Shown here piece after piece: positions 7,277-18,402 of a DNA stretch of 18,650 nucleotides (within the stretch, counting starts at the first letter, position 1; every line of letters starts with the position of its first letter). This stretch comes from Candidatus Coatesiibacteriota bacterium. Lineage in GTDB: Bacteria > JAFGND01. Below the pieces are notes generated by a model. That model searched no databases, was not told the DNA's origin, and worked only from the letters and a program-made list of their open reading frames with translations. The DNA is taken from NCBI GenBank assembly GCA_016927185.1, contig JAFGND010000049.1, positions 1-18,650 of the forward strand, read 5' to 3'. Made by a program: the position numbers and the translations under genes.

Positions 7277-8247
7277 TAATATTTTGTTCCAACTCTCTTT
7301 CTTACCTCATTCAAGGTAACCATTGCTATTTCCCTTGCCTTATCTGCTCCATTCCTTAAAATTCTTAAAACCAGTTCCCTGTCTTTAGAATATTCTTCTC
7401 TTTTCTCCCTGAATGGAGTGAAATAATTGTTTATAATCTCTAGCAGATATTTCTTTGTTTCTCCATAACCGGTACCACCATTCCAAAAGCGCGTTTTCCA
7501 GTCATTGAATTCCTCTTCTGAAACAAAAAACTGCATAATCGCCAGCAAAATGCTTTCATCAGGATTCTTTGGATCCTCTACTGCCTTTGAATCAGTTACA
7601 ATACTCATAATCTGCTTTTTCAATTCTGTTTTTTCAGCAAAAATATCTATCGTATTGTTATAGGATTTACTCATCTTCTGTCCATCTATTCCTGGAATAA
7701 TCCCTGTATCCTCACTAATTTCTGGCTCCGGAAGTTTGAATACTTCACCATAAGTATTATTGAATTTTATTGCAATATCTCTTGTCACTTCAACATGCTG
7801 CTTTTGGTCTTTTCCTACTGGAATGATTTCACCTTGATATAGCAATATGTCAGCTGCCATTAAAACTGGATAAGAAAACAAACCATGGCTGGCAGGAATC
7901 CCCTTGGCAACCTTGTCTTTATAACTATGACAGCGCTCAAGTAATCCTTTCGGGGTTACGCACGAAAGATACCATGTTAATTCCATTATCTCATTGACAT
8001 CATTCTGTACCCAGAAAATATTTTTTTCTGGATCAAGCCCCAAGGCAAGTAAATCCAGGGCAGATTCAAAAGTCTGTTTCCTCAACAAGTCACCCGACTG
8101 CACTGATGTCAGCGCATGAAGATTCACTATGAAACAGAAAATCTTGTTTTTCTTCTGATATTCAATCATAGGTTTTATCATTGAGAAATAATTTCCCAGA
8201 TGAAATCTTCCAGAGGGCTGGATACCACTTAGAACTCTCTTCTCCAT
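7273..8247 (-). CDS. trpS: Tryptophanyl-tRNA synthetase
   Basis: A 324-residue class Ic aminoacyl-tRNA synthetase that charges tRNA-Trp with tryptophan in the cytoplasm. The nucleotide-binding motifs are both present: the HIGH equivalent HLGN at residues 16-19, after the family-typical SGIQPSG, and KMSKS at 191-195. Other recognisable segments are YPVLMAADILLY, VGKDQKQHVE and LPEPEI. Length and motif spacing match bacterial TrpRS of the usual short type. The start has GAGGAG five bases upstream. The upstream space is under 100 bases with no T-box or Trp leader structure, so dedicated attenuation is not evident. Its stop codon shares four bases with that of the convergent diguanylate cyclase gene. 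Confidence 0.98.
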   Translation of the reverse strand: MEKRVLSGIQPSGRFHLGNYFSMIKPMIEYQKKNKIFCFIVNLHALTSVQSGDLLRKQTFESALDLLALGLDPEKNIFWVQNDVNEIMELTWYLSCVTPKGLLERCHSYKDKVAKGIPASHGLFSYPVLMAADILLYQGEIIPVGKDQKQHVEVTRDIAIKFNNTYGEVFKLPEPEISEDTGIIPGIDGQKMSKSYNNTIDIFAEKTELKKQIMSIVTDSKAVEDPKNPDESILLAIMQFFVSEEEFNDWKTRFWNGGTGYGETKKYLLEIINNYFTPFREKREEYSKDRELVLRILRNGADKAREIAMVTLNEVRKRVGTKYY

Positions 8248-8308
8248 TACATCTCCTCAATCATTTTCTTCTTCTTAAATTTTTCCTGCAAAAAAAATAA
8301 ATCAACCC

Positions 8309-8336
8309 TTGACAAAATAAACTAGTTAATTATAAA
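8309..8336 (+). promoter_or_regulatory. Sigma-70-like promoter overlapping the first possible start codon
   Basis: TTGACA (8309-8314) is a perfect -35 box and TATAAA (8331-8336) a 5-of-6 -10 box, with a 16-base spacer. Transcription should begin around 8343-8345, at or just before the ATG at 8345. On the minus strand the same spot reads TATAAT (8329-8334), a possible -10 for trpS, although its -35 is poor. Confidence 0.5.
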
Positions 8337-8344
8337 TGTCCGTA

Positions 8345-9037
8345 ATGACTAAACTAATATTATTATGTTTACTCATAGGCTCACTTTCAGCAAAACCTTA
8401 TACTGATATAAGTCAAATCAGAGCTGGTCAGTATACTAATCCTGTTATTGTTCATGCAGTTGTTTCTGTTCCAACTGGTCGTTTTGGAGCAGATATTTTT
8501 TATATCCAAGACAGCAATGCAGGTATCAAATGTATTGATGCTACAAAACCATCTTTGCAACTAGGCAATGAAGTTGAGGTCTTAGGAAACGTATATTCTA
8601 GTCAAGGAGAATTAACTATTGAAGTATTAAGCGTGCAGACTTATAGCGAAGCAGTTCCTCCTTCCCCTGCTCCCCTGTCAACTTCTCAAGCAGGACAGGA
8701 AACATATGAAGGTCTTCTTGTTATTGTAGGAGGCATGATTACAAAAGTCAATATTGCAGAAAGCCTTGTTTGCATTGATGATGGTAGTGGTGGAATATGG
8801 ATCTGGATAGATCCAAGCACTGGAATTGATGTTAATATCTTTGGATTGGGAGAGAAATATACTGCAATTGGAGTTATTTCTCAGTCAGGTAATACTTATT
8901 ATCTGCTTCCGAGATTTAGTACAGATATAAAGAAAGGCGGCTCTATAAACAAAGCTACCTGGGGACAAATTAAGAAATTGTATCAAAATCGCCTTGCTCA
9001 ACTTCGTAAGAAACGTGTTCTTGGTTACAGAAAATAA
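8345..9037 (+). CDS. Secreted protein with two OB-fold-like repeats
   Basis: A 230-residue exported protein. The signal peptide reads MTKLILLCLLIGSLSA, with cleavage before Lys-Pro. Two similar segments follow: about 27-105 ('ADIFYIQDSNAGIKC' then 'LGNEVEVLGNVY') and about 115-200 ('SLVCIDDGSGGIWIWID' then 'LGEKYTAIGVIS'). This pattern, including the YEGLLVIV start of the second unit, resembles the OB-fold domains of YhcR-like extracellular nucleases and related envelope proteins, but no nuclease domain is attached. The C-terminus is strongly basic. I chose the ATG at 8345 because the earlier ATG at 8336 lies on the -10 box; neither has a ribosome site. The alternative start adds three residues. 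It is followed 26 bases later by a lipoprotein gene, probably in the same transcript. Ligand unknown. Confidence 0.82.
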   Translation: MTKLILLCLLIGSLSAKPYTDISQIRAGQYTNPVIVHAVVSVPTGRFGADIFYIQDSNAGIKCIDATKPSLQLGNEVEVLGNVYSSQGELTIEVLSVQTYSEAVPPSPAPLSTSQAGQETYEGLLVIVGGMITKVNIAESLVCIDDGSGGIWIWIDPSTGIDVNIFGLGEKYTAIGVISQSGNTYYLLPRFSTDIKKGGSINKATWGQIKKLYQNRLAQLRKKRVLGYRK

Positions 9038-9063
9038 GATAATCTTTTTTCAAGGGGATAATC

Positions 9064-9666
9064 ATGATTAAATTTTTTGCCATTGGGATTCTAGTTATTT
9101 TTGTGTGTACAGGTTGTCTGCAATTTGATACTACAAAACTGACCTTGAATTTTGACAGTAAGGGTGGAGTTTCCGGCAAGTTAAAAAGGGAATATATAAA
9201 CCTTTCAAGCAGTGCCAAAATACCGGAAAATATCAAGGAGGCAGCAAAACTTGAAGATGCAAAATTGAAATATGAGAAACAACTGAATACTGACTATAAC
9301 GATTTGATTGATAAATGGAAAAATGACAAATTCATAGACGAAACCCTTAAGGATCTCAGCATTGCAATAGAGAAAAGAAATGTATATCTAAAAAATGATA
9401 ATATAAATGGTGAATATGAAGGCAAATTCGATGCCAAGGCACTTGAAAAAATGAACTTCTTTTTTATAGAAAACCAGAGAGCTTGCATATTGCCAAAAAG
9501 CGCTGGTGTTCTTGATGATACAGATGGAAAGATAATTTCTACAGGAAGTTATTATTTAGTGCTCTGGCCAAAGGACAAGAAGAGCATTTATTTTATCCAA
9601 TCCCCAATGAAAACAAAAAACAACAGGAATTTATTGTCTAGATGGCAAAAGAGCAATAAAAAATAA
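9064..9666 (+). CDS. Putative lipoprotein, function unknown
   Basis: A 200-residue protein with a hydrophobic N-terminus leading to FVCTG and Cys18. The last three residues before the Cys are C-T-G, so the lipobox is slightly atypical at -3 but otherwise acceptable. Residues 20-45 look like beta strands, residues 50-105 are charged and helical, and the rest is mixed, ending in a basic tail. I recognise no family. AAGGGGA lies six bases before the ATG. The gene follows the OB-fold-like gene by 26 bases and is closed by the hairpin that begins directly after its TAA. Cotranscription suggests the two exported proteins act together, but nothing in the sequence says on what. Confidence 0.83.
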   Translation: MIKFFAIGILVIFVCTGCLQFDTTKLTLNFDSKGGVSGKLKREYINLSSSAKIPENIKEAAKLEDAKLKYEKQLNTDYNDLIDKWKNDKFIDETLKDLSIAIEKRNVYLKNDNINGEYEGKFDAKALEKMNFFFIENQRACILPKSAGVLDDTDGKIISTGSYYLVLWPKDKKSIYFIQSPMKTKNNRNLLSRWQKSNKK

Positions 9667-9690
9667 GAATACCGCTGATAAGCGGTATTC
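9667..9690. terminator. Bidirectional hairpin terminator between convergent genes
   Basis: GAATACCGCT (9667-9676) and AGCGGTATTC (9681-9690) form a perfect 10-bp stem with the loop GATA. On the minus strand the stem is followed by TTATTTTTTATT, a good U-tract, so it should end the gyrB-to-beta-propeller transcript. On the plus strand it starts directly after the lipoprotein stop and is followed by TATTATCT, a weaker tail. Confidence 0.85.
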
Positions 9691-9716
9691 TATTATCTCC
9701 CTACCTACATTCTGGC

Positions 9717-11756
9717 TTATCTCAAGCAGTCACCAGTTCTTTCATTATTGTATTGAAACATTGGCCATTTCCCTTGAGTTTTTACATCGTATACAACAAT
9801 CCTCTTCTCCAGACTAATGAATATTTCCCTGTCCATAACGGAAGGCTGAAACATTACCATGGATGGTGTTATCCATACATTATGGTCTGAATCAGAACTC
9901 TCTATGACAAAACCCAAATCAAGTACAATATATGCATGCTCATCATTTGTTGATATAACCCAAGATTCTATATCAGTAGCACCTTCACCAAAATCCATTT
10001 TTTCAGTGGCTTTATAACTATTAAATGGATTAATTTCAAGAAGCTTTTTAGCACTCCTGTCCCCCACATAAATATACCTGTTCATTATAATAGGTATCCC
10101 AAAAGCAAAATATGATGTCGAATTATCATCACTTATTCTAACTTGTCTAGTTCTGTCACCCGGAAAACAATCATAAACATAAAAATAACTATCATCTCCC
10201 GGTATTGCATAACTGCCATAATCTGATCTTACTGATGTTGTTTTCTCCCATGAACATCCAATGTCTCCAACATGCAACACAGTTATTCTATCATCTATAT
10301 TTGTTGCAACAAGCAATTTCTCATTGTGTGGAAAGAAAATGTAATGGGATCTATCTGTTATTGCAATAATTGAAGGCTGGAATTTCCCTTTCAAGGTAGT
10401 TGATATTGTAGATACAAGAGTTCCATCTTTTCTGAATGCTTTTGAACCTTCAAGAGTACCCAGATAAATCATGTCATTGTGCATAGTTGGATTAGTAGTA
10501 CAAACATCTTTTGTAGTCCATGATTCTGACAAATCACTATCATATCTTACTAAACCTTTGTCTCTTGTTGAAACAAAAAGTGCTCCGCTTTGATCAATGC
10601 ATGGATAACATGGTTCCAACAGGACACCGTTCACAGGAATTCTAGCTTCTCTCTGTCTGGAACCTCTGTTAAAAACATATATAAAACCAGAACTGGATTG
10701 AGTGAATATATAAAGCCTTTTATTTATTTCTGACAGAAGCGGGGATCCTATGATTTTTTCACCAGGATCCACCTTGAAGTCCCATTTGGGATGAAGAATT
10801 GTAACAGTACTATCACTATAAGTCGTAAATTCTCTTTCTGAATCACCAACTATTGATAGTCTTGATTTAGGAGTTATTCTAATTCTATTAAAATTAGACA
10901 GTTTTTTATGAGGTCTTTTCATCGCCAATCTTCTTGACTGACCTTTCATAATGCTTCCCTCATCATAAACATAAGCATATATATAGTATGCTCCATTAGG
11001 AATAGAATCACAGTCCCAGTTATACAATTCTGTACTGGCTTCTATCCCCTCAGCTATCAATGTCATATCAGTATCATCTTTATCAGTATCGTAATAAAAA
11101 TCTACTTTTACATCTTTTATACTATCCGGATTGCTGAATTCCCATATAATCGGGAAAATTTCTGAACCATACGAACCATCTTTTGGTGGATTCAGAAATG
11201 AAATCGAAAATGAAGCATTGTGAGAGATTTCCACTTTACCTTTGCTGAATACGCCTACTAAAACCATTTTCTTGTGTTTTTTCCCGACCTTATTGATATT
11301 AGTTAATAATTTGATCTTGCTTATCTCTTTCAGCATGATTTCCTTTTGAATTGATTTCTTTTTAATAGCAGAAACCTGATCATCTATTTCAGCATAGAGA
11401 TAATAGGATCCTTCTGGAACATCAATACAATTCCATTTATAGGCTTTATCTATAGCTTTTATACCTTCTGTAATCAGCTTTATACTGTCAATATCAGTGT
11501 TTTTCGAATAATACAAATCAACAAAACATTCATCATTATCCTCATCTTTATAGTCCCATCTGACAGTAATGCTTGAATCAGCCTGGGTATTCGTAGTATC
11601 TGATGGAACCGTAAACCAGAATTCAGGAGCATGATTAGCTTTTCTCTTATCATAATTGGTTCCATCAGGATCATATGGATTGTCTCTCTTGACAAAAATA
11701 CAATTAACTGTTAAACAACAAGCAACCAATAAAATAAAAAAAGATTTAGTTTTCAT
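9717..11756 (-). CDS. Exported protein with two Ig-like repeats and a C-terminal beta-propeller
   Basis: A 679-residue protein. The N-terminus is a short hydrophobic signal; LVAC at residues 10-13 fits a lipobox, but Cys14 and Cys19 follow, so the modified Cys is uncertain. Next comes 'RDNPYDPDGTNY', a start I associate with exported proteins of several uncultured phyla. Two homologous Ig/fibronectin-like units cover about 63-128 and 202-266; they share the patterns 'W-Y/F...VDLYYS/VDFYYD', 'LITEGI/LIAEGI', 'YKWNC/YNWDC' and 'G(S/A)YY(L/I)YA'. Residues of about 320-679 form a PQQ-type beta-propeller with repeated 'G..Y/LFVSTRDKG'-like blades. It closes with WPMFQYNNERTG, the motif usually found in PQQ-repeat proteins. 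The ribosome site is AGAGGA. The gene starts 13 bases after hslU and ends at the shared terminator, so it is the last gene of the operon. Surface or periplasmic scaffold is an inference. Confidence 0.85.
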   Translation of the reverse strand: MKTKSFFILLVACCLTVNCIFVKRDNPYDPDGTNYDKRKANHAPEFWFTVPSDTTNTQADSSITVRWDYKDEDNDECFVDLYYSKNTDIDSIKLITEGIKAIDKAYKWNCIDVPEGSYYLYAEIDDQVSAIKKKSIQKEIMLKEISKIKLLTNINKVGKKHKKMVLVGVFSKGKVEISHNASFSISFLNPPKDGSYGSEIFPIIWEFSNPDSIKDVKVDFYYDTDKDDTDMTLIAEGIEASTELYNWDCDSIPNGAYYIYAYVYDEGSIMKGQSRRLAMKRPHKKLSNFNRIRITPKSRLSIVGDSEREFTTYSDSTVTILHPKWDFKVDPGEKIIGSPLLSEINKRLYIFTQSSSGFIYVFNRGSRQREARIPVNGVLLEPCYPCIDQSGALFVSTRDKGLVRYDSDLSESWTTKDVCTTNPTMHNDMIYLGTLEGSKAFRKDGTLVSTISTTLKGKFQPSIIAITDRSHYIFFPHNEKLLVATNIDDRITVLHVGDIGCSWEKTTSVRSDYGSYAIPGDDSYFYVYDCFPGDRTRQVRISDDNSTSYFAFGIPIIMNRYIYVGDRSAKKLLEINPFNSYKATEKMDFGEGATDIESWVISTNDEHAYIVLDLGFVIESSDSDHNVWITPSMVMFQPSVMDREIFISLEKRIVVYDVKTQGKWPMFQYNNERTGDCLR

Positions 11757-11769
11757 ATTGTTCCTCTAC

Positions 11770-13089
11770 TTAAAGAATATAGCGGCTTAAATCCTTATTA
11801 ATTACAAAATCAGAGAGAGTTTTGTCAATACAATTTTTCGTGATAACAATTCTATCATTATCTTTTGGTATCTCAAAAAGTATTGGTTCAAGAACTTTTG
11901 CAAGTATTGTCTGCAGCCTTCTTGCTCCAATGTTTTCAACTTCCCTGTTAACCTGGGCAGCAATTTTTGCTATTTCTCTAATGGCATCCTCTTCGAATTC
12001 CAACTCTATTCCCTCTGTCAAGAGCAACTCCTTATATTGCTTAGTTAACGCATTTTCAGGTTCATTCAAAATCCTTATGAAATCATCCTCGGACAGAGAA
12101 TCCATTTCCACTCGTATAGGCAGTCTTCCCTGTAATTCAGGGAGCAAATCACTTGGTTTATTGATATGGAAGGCTCCTGCCGCAATAAACAGAATATGTT
12201 TCGTATTTATCATTCCATATTTAGTAGTTACGCTGCATCCTTCTATTATCGGCAATAAATCTCTCTGGACACCTCCTCTTGAAACATCAGGTCCATGATC
12301 AGTTGAAGAACCAACTACTTTATCAATCTCATCAATGAAAATTATCCCTGAATGCTGAGTCAGTTCCTTTGCCTCCTCAATAACTGACTCCATATCTACC
12401 AATTTCTGTGATTCTTCCTGAGTAAAATATGCAATTGCCTGAGCAACTGTTTTCTTTGTGATTTTAGTTTTCTTTGGCATTATATTATCAAAAATACTTC
12501 CCAGACTTACACCCATTTCTTCCATACCTTGATTTGAAAAAATCTCAAAACTAGGTTTAGAGGAAACTTGCTGCTCTATTTCAATCTCTCGTAAATCAAG
12601 TTCTCCCTTTATTAATTTTTCCCTGAGTCTTTCTCTTGTATGCTGCCTTCTTTCCTCATTTTCAACATTAGAAGATGGGATCAGCTTATCAAGGACTCTA
12701 TTATAAGCATTTTCCCTTGCTTGCAGTTCAACTCTCAAGGTTTTTTCAGACTTAATCATGTTTATTGCTATTTCAAGGAGATCTCTTACCATGGTTTCAA
12801 CATCCCTGCCAACATAACCGACCTCTGTGAATTTGCTGGCTTCAACTTTTATAAAGGGAGCTCCTACAAGATCAGCTAATCTCCTTGCTATTTCTGTCTT
12901 TCCTACACCAGTCGGTCCTATCAACAGAATATTGTTGGGAGTTATTTCATCCTGCATTCTGCCTGTTACCCTAAGCCTTCTCCATCTATTCCTTATTGCA
13001 ACTGCAACTGCCTTCTTTGCCTTCTTCTGTCCAACAATGAAATTATCCAGAGCTTCTACAATTTGCCTGGGGAGAAGATTTATTGTCAT
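11770..13089 (-). CDS. hslU: HslU, ATPase subunit of the HslUV protease
   Basis: A 439-residue AAA+ unfoldase that feeds proteins to HslV in the cytoplasm. The Walker A motif GPTGVGKT is at residues 58-65, the pore loop GYVG at 91-94, and Walker B IIFIDEID with Asp253-Glu254. The intermediate (I) domain lies between the pore loop and Walker B. The C-terminus ends DLSRYIL, the tail that inserts into HslV. The start is placed at the ATG at 13087-13089, one base after the hslV stop, with GAGG six bases upstream. A TTG at 13101 would add four residues (MRHE), but the GAGG overlaps that TTG and family members begin close to MT-x-N-L-x-P-R-Q-I-V. Length is standard. Confidence 0.98.
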   Translation of the reverse strand: MTINLLPRQIVEALDNFIVGQKKAKKAVAVAIRNRWRRLRVTGRMQDEITPNNILLIGPTGVGKTEIARRLADLVGAPFIKVEASKFTEVGYVGRDVETMVRDLLEIAINMIKSEKTLRVELQARENAYNRVLDKLIPSSNVENEERRQHTRERLREKLIKGELDLREIEIEQQVSSKPSFEIFSNQGMEEMGVSLGSIFDNIMPKKTKITKKTVAQAIAYFTQEESQKLVDMESVIEEAKELTQHSGIIFIDEIDKVVGSSTDHGPDVSRGGVQRDLLPIIEGCSVTTKYGMINTKHILFIAAGAFHINKPSDLLPELQGRLPIRVEMDSLSEDDFIRILNEPENALTKQYKELLLTEGIELEFEEDAIREIAKIAAQVNREVENIGARRLQTILAKVLEPILFEIPKDNDRIVITKNCIDKTLSDFVINKDLSRYIL

Positions 13090-13090
13090 T

Positions 13091-13627
13091 TCATGCCTCA
13101 AGTGAGTATATTGTAATGCTTGAATTAGTATATATGCATATTTCTGAAGCTATGCCTAATGATTCCGTGATGATTTCCTTTGCACTCAGGTCACTGTATC
13201 TGAAAAGAGCTCTAGCTGCAGCCAATGCATAAGCCCCTCCTGAACCTATTGCCAATATACCATCATCAGGTTCCAGTATATCCCCATTTCCTGAGATAAG
13301 CAATCCGTTATTCAAATCCATAACTATCAGTACTGCTTCCAGCCTTCTTAATATCTTGTCTTGTCTCCATTCCTTGCCCATATCAACAGCTGCTTTTATT
13401 AATTGTCCATCACTTTCTTTTAAGTGACCTTCAAACTTCTCGAATAATGATAATCCGTCAGCTGCCGAACCTGCGAAACCTGCTAGAACCCTGTTATCAA
13501 ACAGTCTTCTTATCTTGATAGCTTTATGCTTTACAACAGTATTACCAAGTGTAACCTGTCCATCGCAACCTATTGCAACAATACCATTTCTTCTTAATCC
13601 TATAACGGTAGTGCTATGCTGTTCCAT
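13091..13627 (-). CDS. hslV: HslV, peptidase subunit of the HslUV protease
   Basis: A 178-residue threonine protease of the proteasome family that degrades proteins unfolded by HslU. The precursor begins MEQHS; removal of these five residues exposes Thr6, followed by Thr7, as the catalytic nucleophile. Asp22 and Lys38 correspond to mature Asp17 and Lys33. The sequences [20 protein letters not shown] and [10 protein letters not shown] are family hallmarks. A Cys (residue 21) stands where Gly is usual before DGQVT, a small oddity not expected to abolish activity. The ribosome site AAGGA lies in the last codons of the upstream membrane-protein gene, whose TAG is two bases before this ATG. Confidence 0.98.
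   Translation of the reverse strand: MEQHSTTVIGLRRNGIVAIGCDGQVTLGNTVVKHKAIKIRRLFDNRVLAGFAGSAADGLSLFEKFEGHLKESDGQLIKAAVDMGKEWRQDKILRRLEAVLIVMDLNNGLLISGNGDILEPDDGILAIGSGGAYALAAARALFRYSDLSAKEIITESLGIASEICIYTNSSITIYSLEA
13096..13099 (-). promoter_or_regulatory. Ribosome site that decides the hslU start
   Basis: GAGG lies inside the last codons of hslV, six bases before the ATG at 13089. The order GAGG, TGA stop, one base, ATG indicates coupled translation of hslV and hslU. It argues against the overlapping TTG at 13101, which has no site of its own. Confidence 0.6.
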
Positions 13628-13629
13628 TT

Positions 13630-16359
13630 CTATCCTTTTTTAAGTGAATCTGCTTTAGATGCAGAATCATTCTTTTCAGGAATTACTTCCGATACATGCT
13701 TTTTATATTCTTCCAGTTTTCTCCTCATATTTTCCACTCTCTCAGGAGGAATCCTTCCTTCTATTACAACTTCCTGATTAAGGTATTTCTCAAGAATAGT
13801 AATTGCATTTTTATAATTCCCCTGTAATACATGAATTTCTGCCAGCTCTGAATAAGCTTGATTGTAATAAGGAAAAGTCTGAATTGCCTGGTTGAATGCC
13901 TGCTTAGCCTTATCATACTGTTTCTGACTCTTATAAAACAACCCTAGTGAATTAGTTATTTCCGCATATGCAAAAACCTTGTTTGCTTTTATCTGGTTTA
14001 CTGCTACACCTTTTGCCGTCATTTCTTTTTCAAAGTCAATGAGAGCTTTATCAAACATTCCCTGTCCTTCTTTTATAGCTCCTGATCTTACCAGATCTAT
14101 AGAAATAACCAATCTCATTCTTGAATCATTAGCTTTAAACTGTGCAGCCTTTGTTAAAGCTCTTAATGCAAGTTTATAATGTCCCTTACCATATCCCCAA
14201 TCAGCTATTTTTTTCAATCCAATTGAATAATTGATAGACAGTCTCTTTGTTTCATCATCTACGAATACAGATGGATCCTGCAAGGACGCACAATTGTAAT
14301 ATTTTCCTGCATTAGATATCAATCTTATCATATGAAAATCATCAGGTAAAGGTTCCTGAGTAATTCTGGATACCATCCCTTCCATCCTTGAAAGAGGATG
14401 ATATAGCTCCATATTCCTCTGAGGTACAGTTACAGCAAAAAAGATTGGCATGTTTTTCTTCATTGATGCTTCAATAATGCTGAATAGCATGAAATCTCTG
14501 AACATTGGTAGCATTAGTTCTTCTTCAACTGTCAACTTCAACTTGCCAACATTGAAAACATGTCCCTTGCTGTAACCCCACTCTCCCCTTCTCACCTCTG
14601 ACTTCCAATCAGTTGCTGTATATTTGTGCAGCAAATCCTCATCAAGCTTGACAACCTGTTCTTTTGTCATAGTGAAAGGTGTTACTGGTTCATCAATCAT
14701 AAGCTGGGTTGCATACCAGGATGTGTTTATTAGAGAAAGATTAACCAATCTTACATCAGGTCTGTAATAAAATGCGCACATTAAAGCCCATGGAGGGAAA
14801 GTATCATTATCTCCATTGGTGAAAACTACTGGATTCAATTCCATGCTATTTATAATGTTCCTGCCGTAGTCTGCAGCTACTTCATTTCCAGCTCTGTCAT
14901 GCTCATGCCACCATGATGCAGCTCCCAGTAAAACCAGGATTGAGAAGACTGCTCCTCCTGCTATTTGATAAATTCTGTCTTCCAGCATTCTTATTACATA
15001 GAAAATAGCTATACTCAGAAAAAAGCTGCAGAACATGTAAGTAGGTGCATAAAAGTAATCTCTATCCCTGACTTCTTCTGCAGAGAAATTCAGATATACG
15101 AAAAGCCCTATGGTTGAAAGCAAAAACAAAAGCAGATTGAGCCAGAAAACAAGTCTCCTCTCGTCTGAAGGAGGAGATTTATCCTGAATACTGTAAAAAA
15201 GTGGTGAGACAACCCCATACAGTATCAGCACTATTATTACTGAAATCATTAGTATCTTGAAAGTATTGTTTACCTTTGATGGATTGAAGTATTGCCATTC
15301 GAAATATCTCCAGAATTCTTTCTTGAACTGTATGGAAAGATCCGTCTTCCTTTCAAACATTGATGTCTGGGAATACTGCTGCCTGTTAACAAAACCCCAG
15401 AACATTGTCCACGTATTAGGTTTGCTTTCATTGACAATTCTCGGATTTAAATTGCTTCTTACAGGTAAATAAAGATGAGCACTTAATCCCAGAAGGAACA
15501 TTACTAATGACAATAATGAGATTTTAAAAAATCTCCTCAACTCATTTAATGAGATCTCCTTTTTACTATAACCTGAATACAGAGAATAAATCAAGCAAGA
15601 TAATATGATTAAAACGACAATATTCATGAATTTTTCAACCACAAAATCTACCTTGATAACACCCAGCAGGAAAAACACAAGAACAAATCCGGTAGTCATG
15701 AAGAATGCTTTTGTTCCTATTCTTGGGTATAATTTTATATAAACAAGTGCTACGATTGCAGGAGCTATAAGAAATGATGTCATATGATTTGATATTGAAA
15801 GTCCAAGCAAAAAAGCTATGACAATCAGCAATGAATATCTGGAAGGATTCCTGAACCAAACCAGTAAAAGATAAAGGCACAAGGAAATAAACAATCCAGC
15901 TGTCCCGTATACTTCAGCTTCAACTGAATTAGTCCAGTAAGTATATGAGAAAGCCATAGCGATTGCTCCGCAACATGCTGCCAAATGTCCATACCAGGGT
16001 ATTGTATCATTTTTTACCAATATACGGATTAATTCCACTACCATGAAAAAAGATACCAATACTGTTACGGCACTTGCTACGGCACTTAGCAAATTCACTC
16101 TTCCTGCGAAATCCTTCAGAAGCGCCATCATAAAAAAGATTCTTCCCAGTATTACATAAAATGGAGAGCCAGGTTGATGAGGAATACCTAATATAGAGGA
16201 AGCTGCAACAAACTCACCGGAATCCCAGAAAGGGATTGAAGGAGTTAACGTAATATAATAAACAACAAAAGCTGCTATTCCACTGCCTATTCCTATCAGC
16301 TTATCTAGAAGAGAATACTTGGGGAAAAAACCCTCATTCATACCCTCTATATTCATCAT
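13630..16359 (-). CDS. DUF2723 (TMEM260-like) GT-C membrane protein with C-terminal TPRs
   Basis: A 909-residue integral membrane protein. Residues of about 15-480 contain some ten hydrophobic segments. The first loop carries the DUF2723 signature: [12 protein letters not shown], with Asp46 and Glu49 in the place of the GT-C acidic motif, then [17 protein letters not shown] soluble part, probably periplasmic, follows with [10 protein letters not shown] near residue 515 and '[19 protein letters not shown]', both typical of the family. TPR repeats occupy about residues 720-890. Human TMEM260, a family member, is an O-mannosyltransferase of Ig-like IPT domains; the bacterial substrate is unknown. 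AAGGAG overlaps the gyrB stop and lies 3 bases before the first ATG or 6 before a second ATG at 16356, so the first codon is uncertain. The gene lies between gyrB and hslV. Confidence 0.92.
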   Translation of the reverse strand: MMNIEGMNEGFFPKYSLLDKLIGIGSGIAAFVVYYITLTPSIPFWDSGEFVAASSILGIPHQPGSPFYVILGRIFFMMALLKDFAGRVNLLSAVASAVTVLVSFFMVVELIRILVKNDTIPWYGHLAACCGAIAMAFSYTYWTNSVEAEVYGTAGLFISLCLYLLLVWFRNPSRYSLLIVIAFLLGLSISNHMTSFLIAPAIVALVYIKLYPRIGTKAFFMTTGFVLVFFLLGVIKVDFVVEKFMNIVVLIILSCLIYSLYSGYSKKEISLNELRRFFKISLLSLVMFLLGLSAHLYLPVRSNLNPRIVNESKPNTWTMFWGFVNRQQYSQTSMFERKTDLSIQFKKEFWRYFEWQYFNPSKVNNTFKILMISVIIVLILYGVVSPLFYSIQDKSPPSDERRLVFWLNLLLFLLSTIGLFVYLNFSAEEVRDRDYFYAPTYMFCSFFLSIAIFYVIRMLEDRIYQIAGGAVFSILVLLGAASWWHEHDRAGNEVAADYGRNIINSMELNPVVFTNGDNDTFPPWALMCAFYYRPDVRLVNLSLINTSWYATQLMIDEPVTPFTMTKEQVVKLDEDLLHKYTATDWKSEVRRGEWGYSKGHVFNVGKLKLTVEEELMLPMFRDFMLFSIIEASMKKNMPIFFAVTVPQRNMELYHPLSRMEGMVSRITQEPLPDDFHMIRLISNAGKYYNCASLQDPSVFVDDETKRLSINYSIGLKKIADWGYGKGHYKLALRALTKAAQFKANDSRMRLVISIDLVRSGAIKEGQGMFDKALIDFEKEMTAKGVAVNQIKANKVFAYAEITNSLGLFYKSQKQYDKAKQAFNQAIQTFPYYNQAYSELAEIHVLQGNYKNAITILEKYLNQEVVIEGRIPPERVENMRRKLEEYKKHVSEVIPEKNDSASKADSLKKG

Positions 16360-16366
16360 TCGCTCC

Positions 16367-18286
<1,920 letters not shown>

Positions 18287-18402
18287 TCATCAACCTTTCC
18301 GCACTTTTTTGTATGTATAAGCCACAAATATTGCATGTTTTAGTCAAGTAACATTAGGATTCAGGATTAATTTAACCCCAAAGACTAATGGACTGAGTTG
18401 TA

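Noticed and set aside
8248-8344. Possible T-box or tryptophan leader upstream of trpS
   Set aside because: The space is under 100 bases, contains no T-box consensus and no run of Trp codons.
11822-12298. 158-codon open frame on the plus strand
   Set aside because: It lies entirely antisense to hslU, whose identity is certain; its length follows from the codon bias of the real gene.
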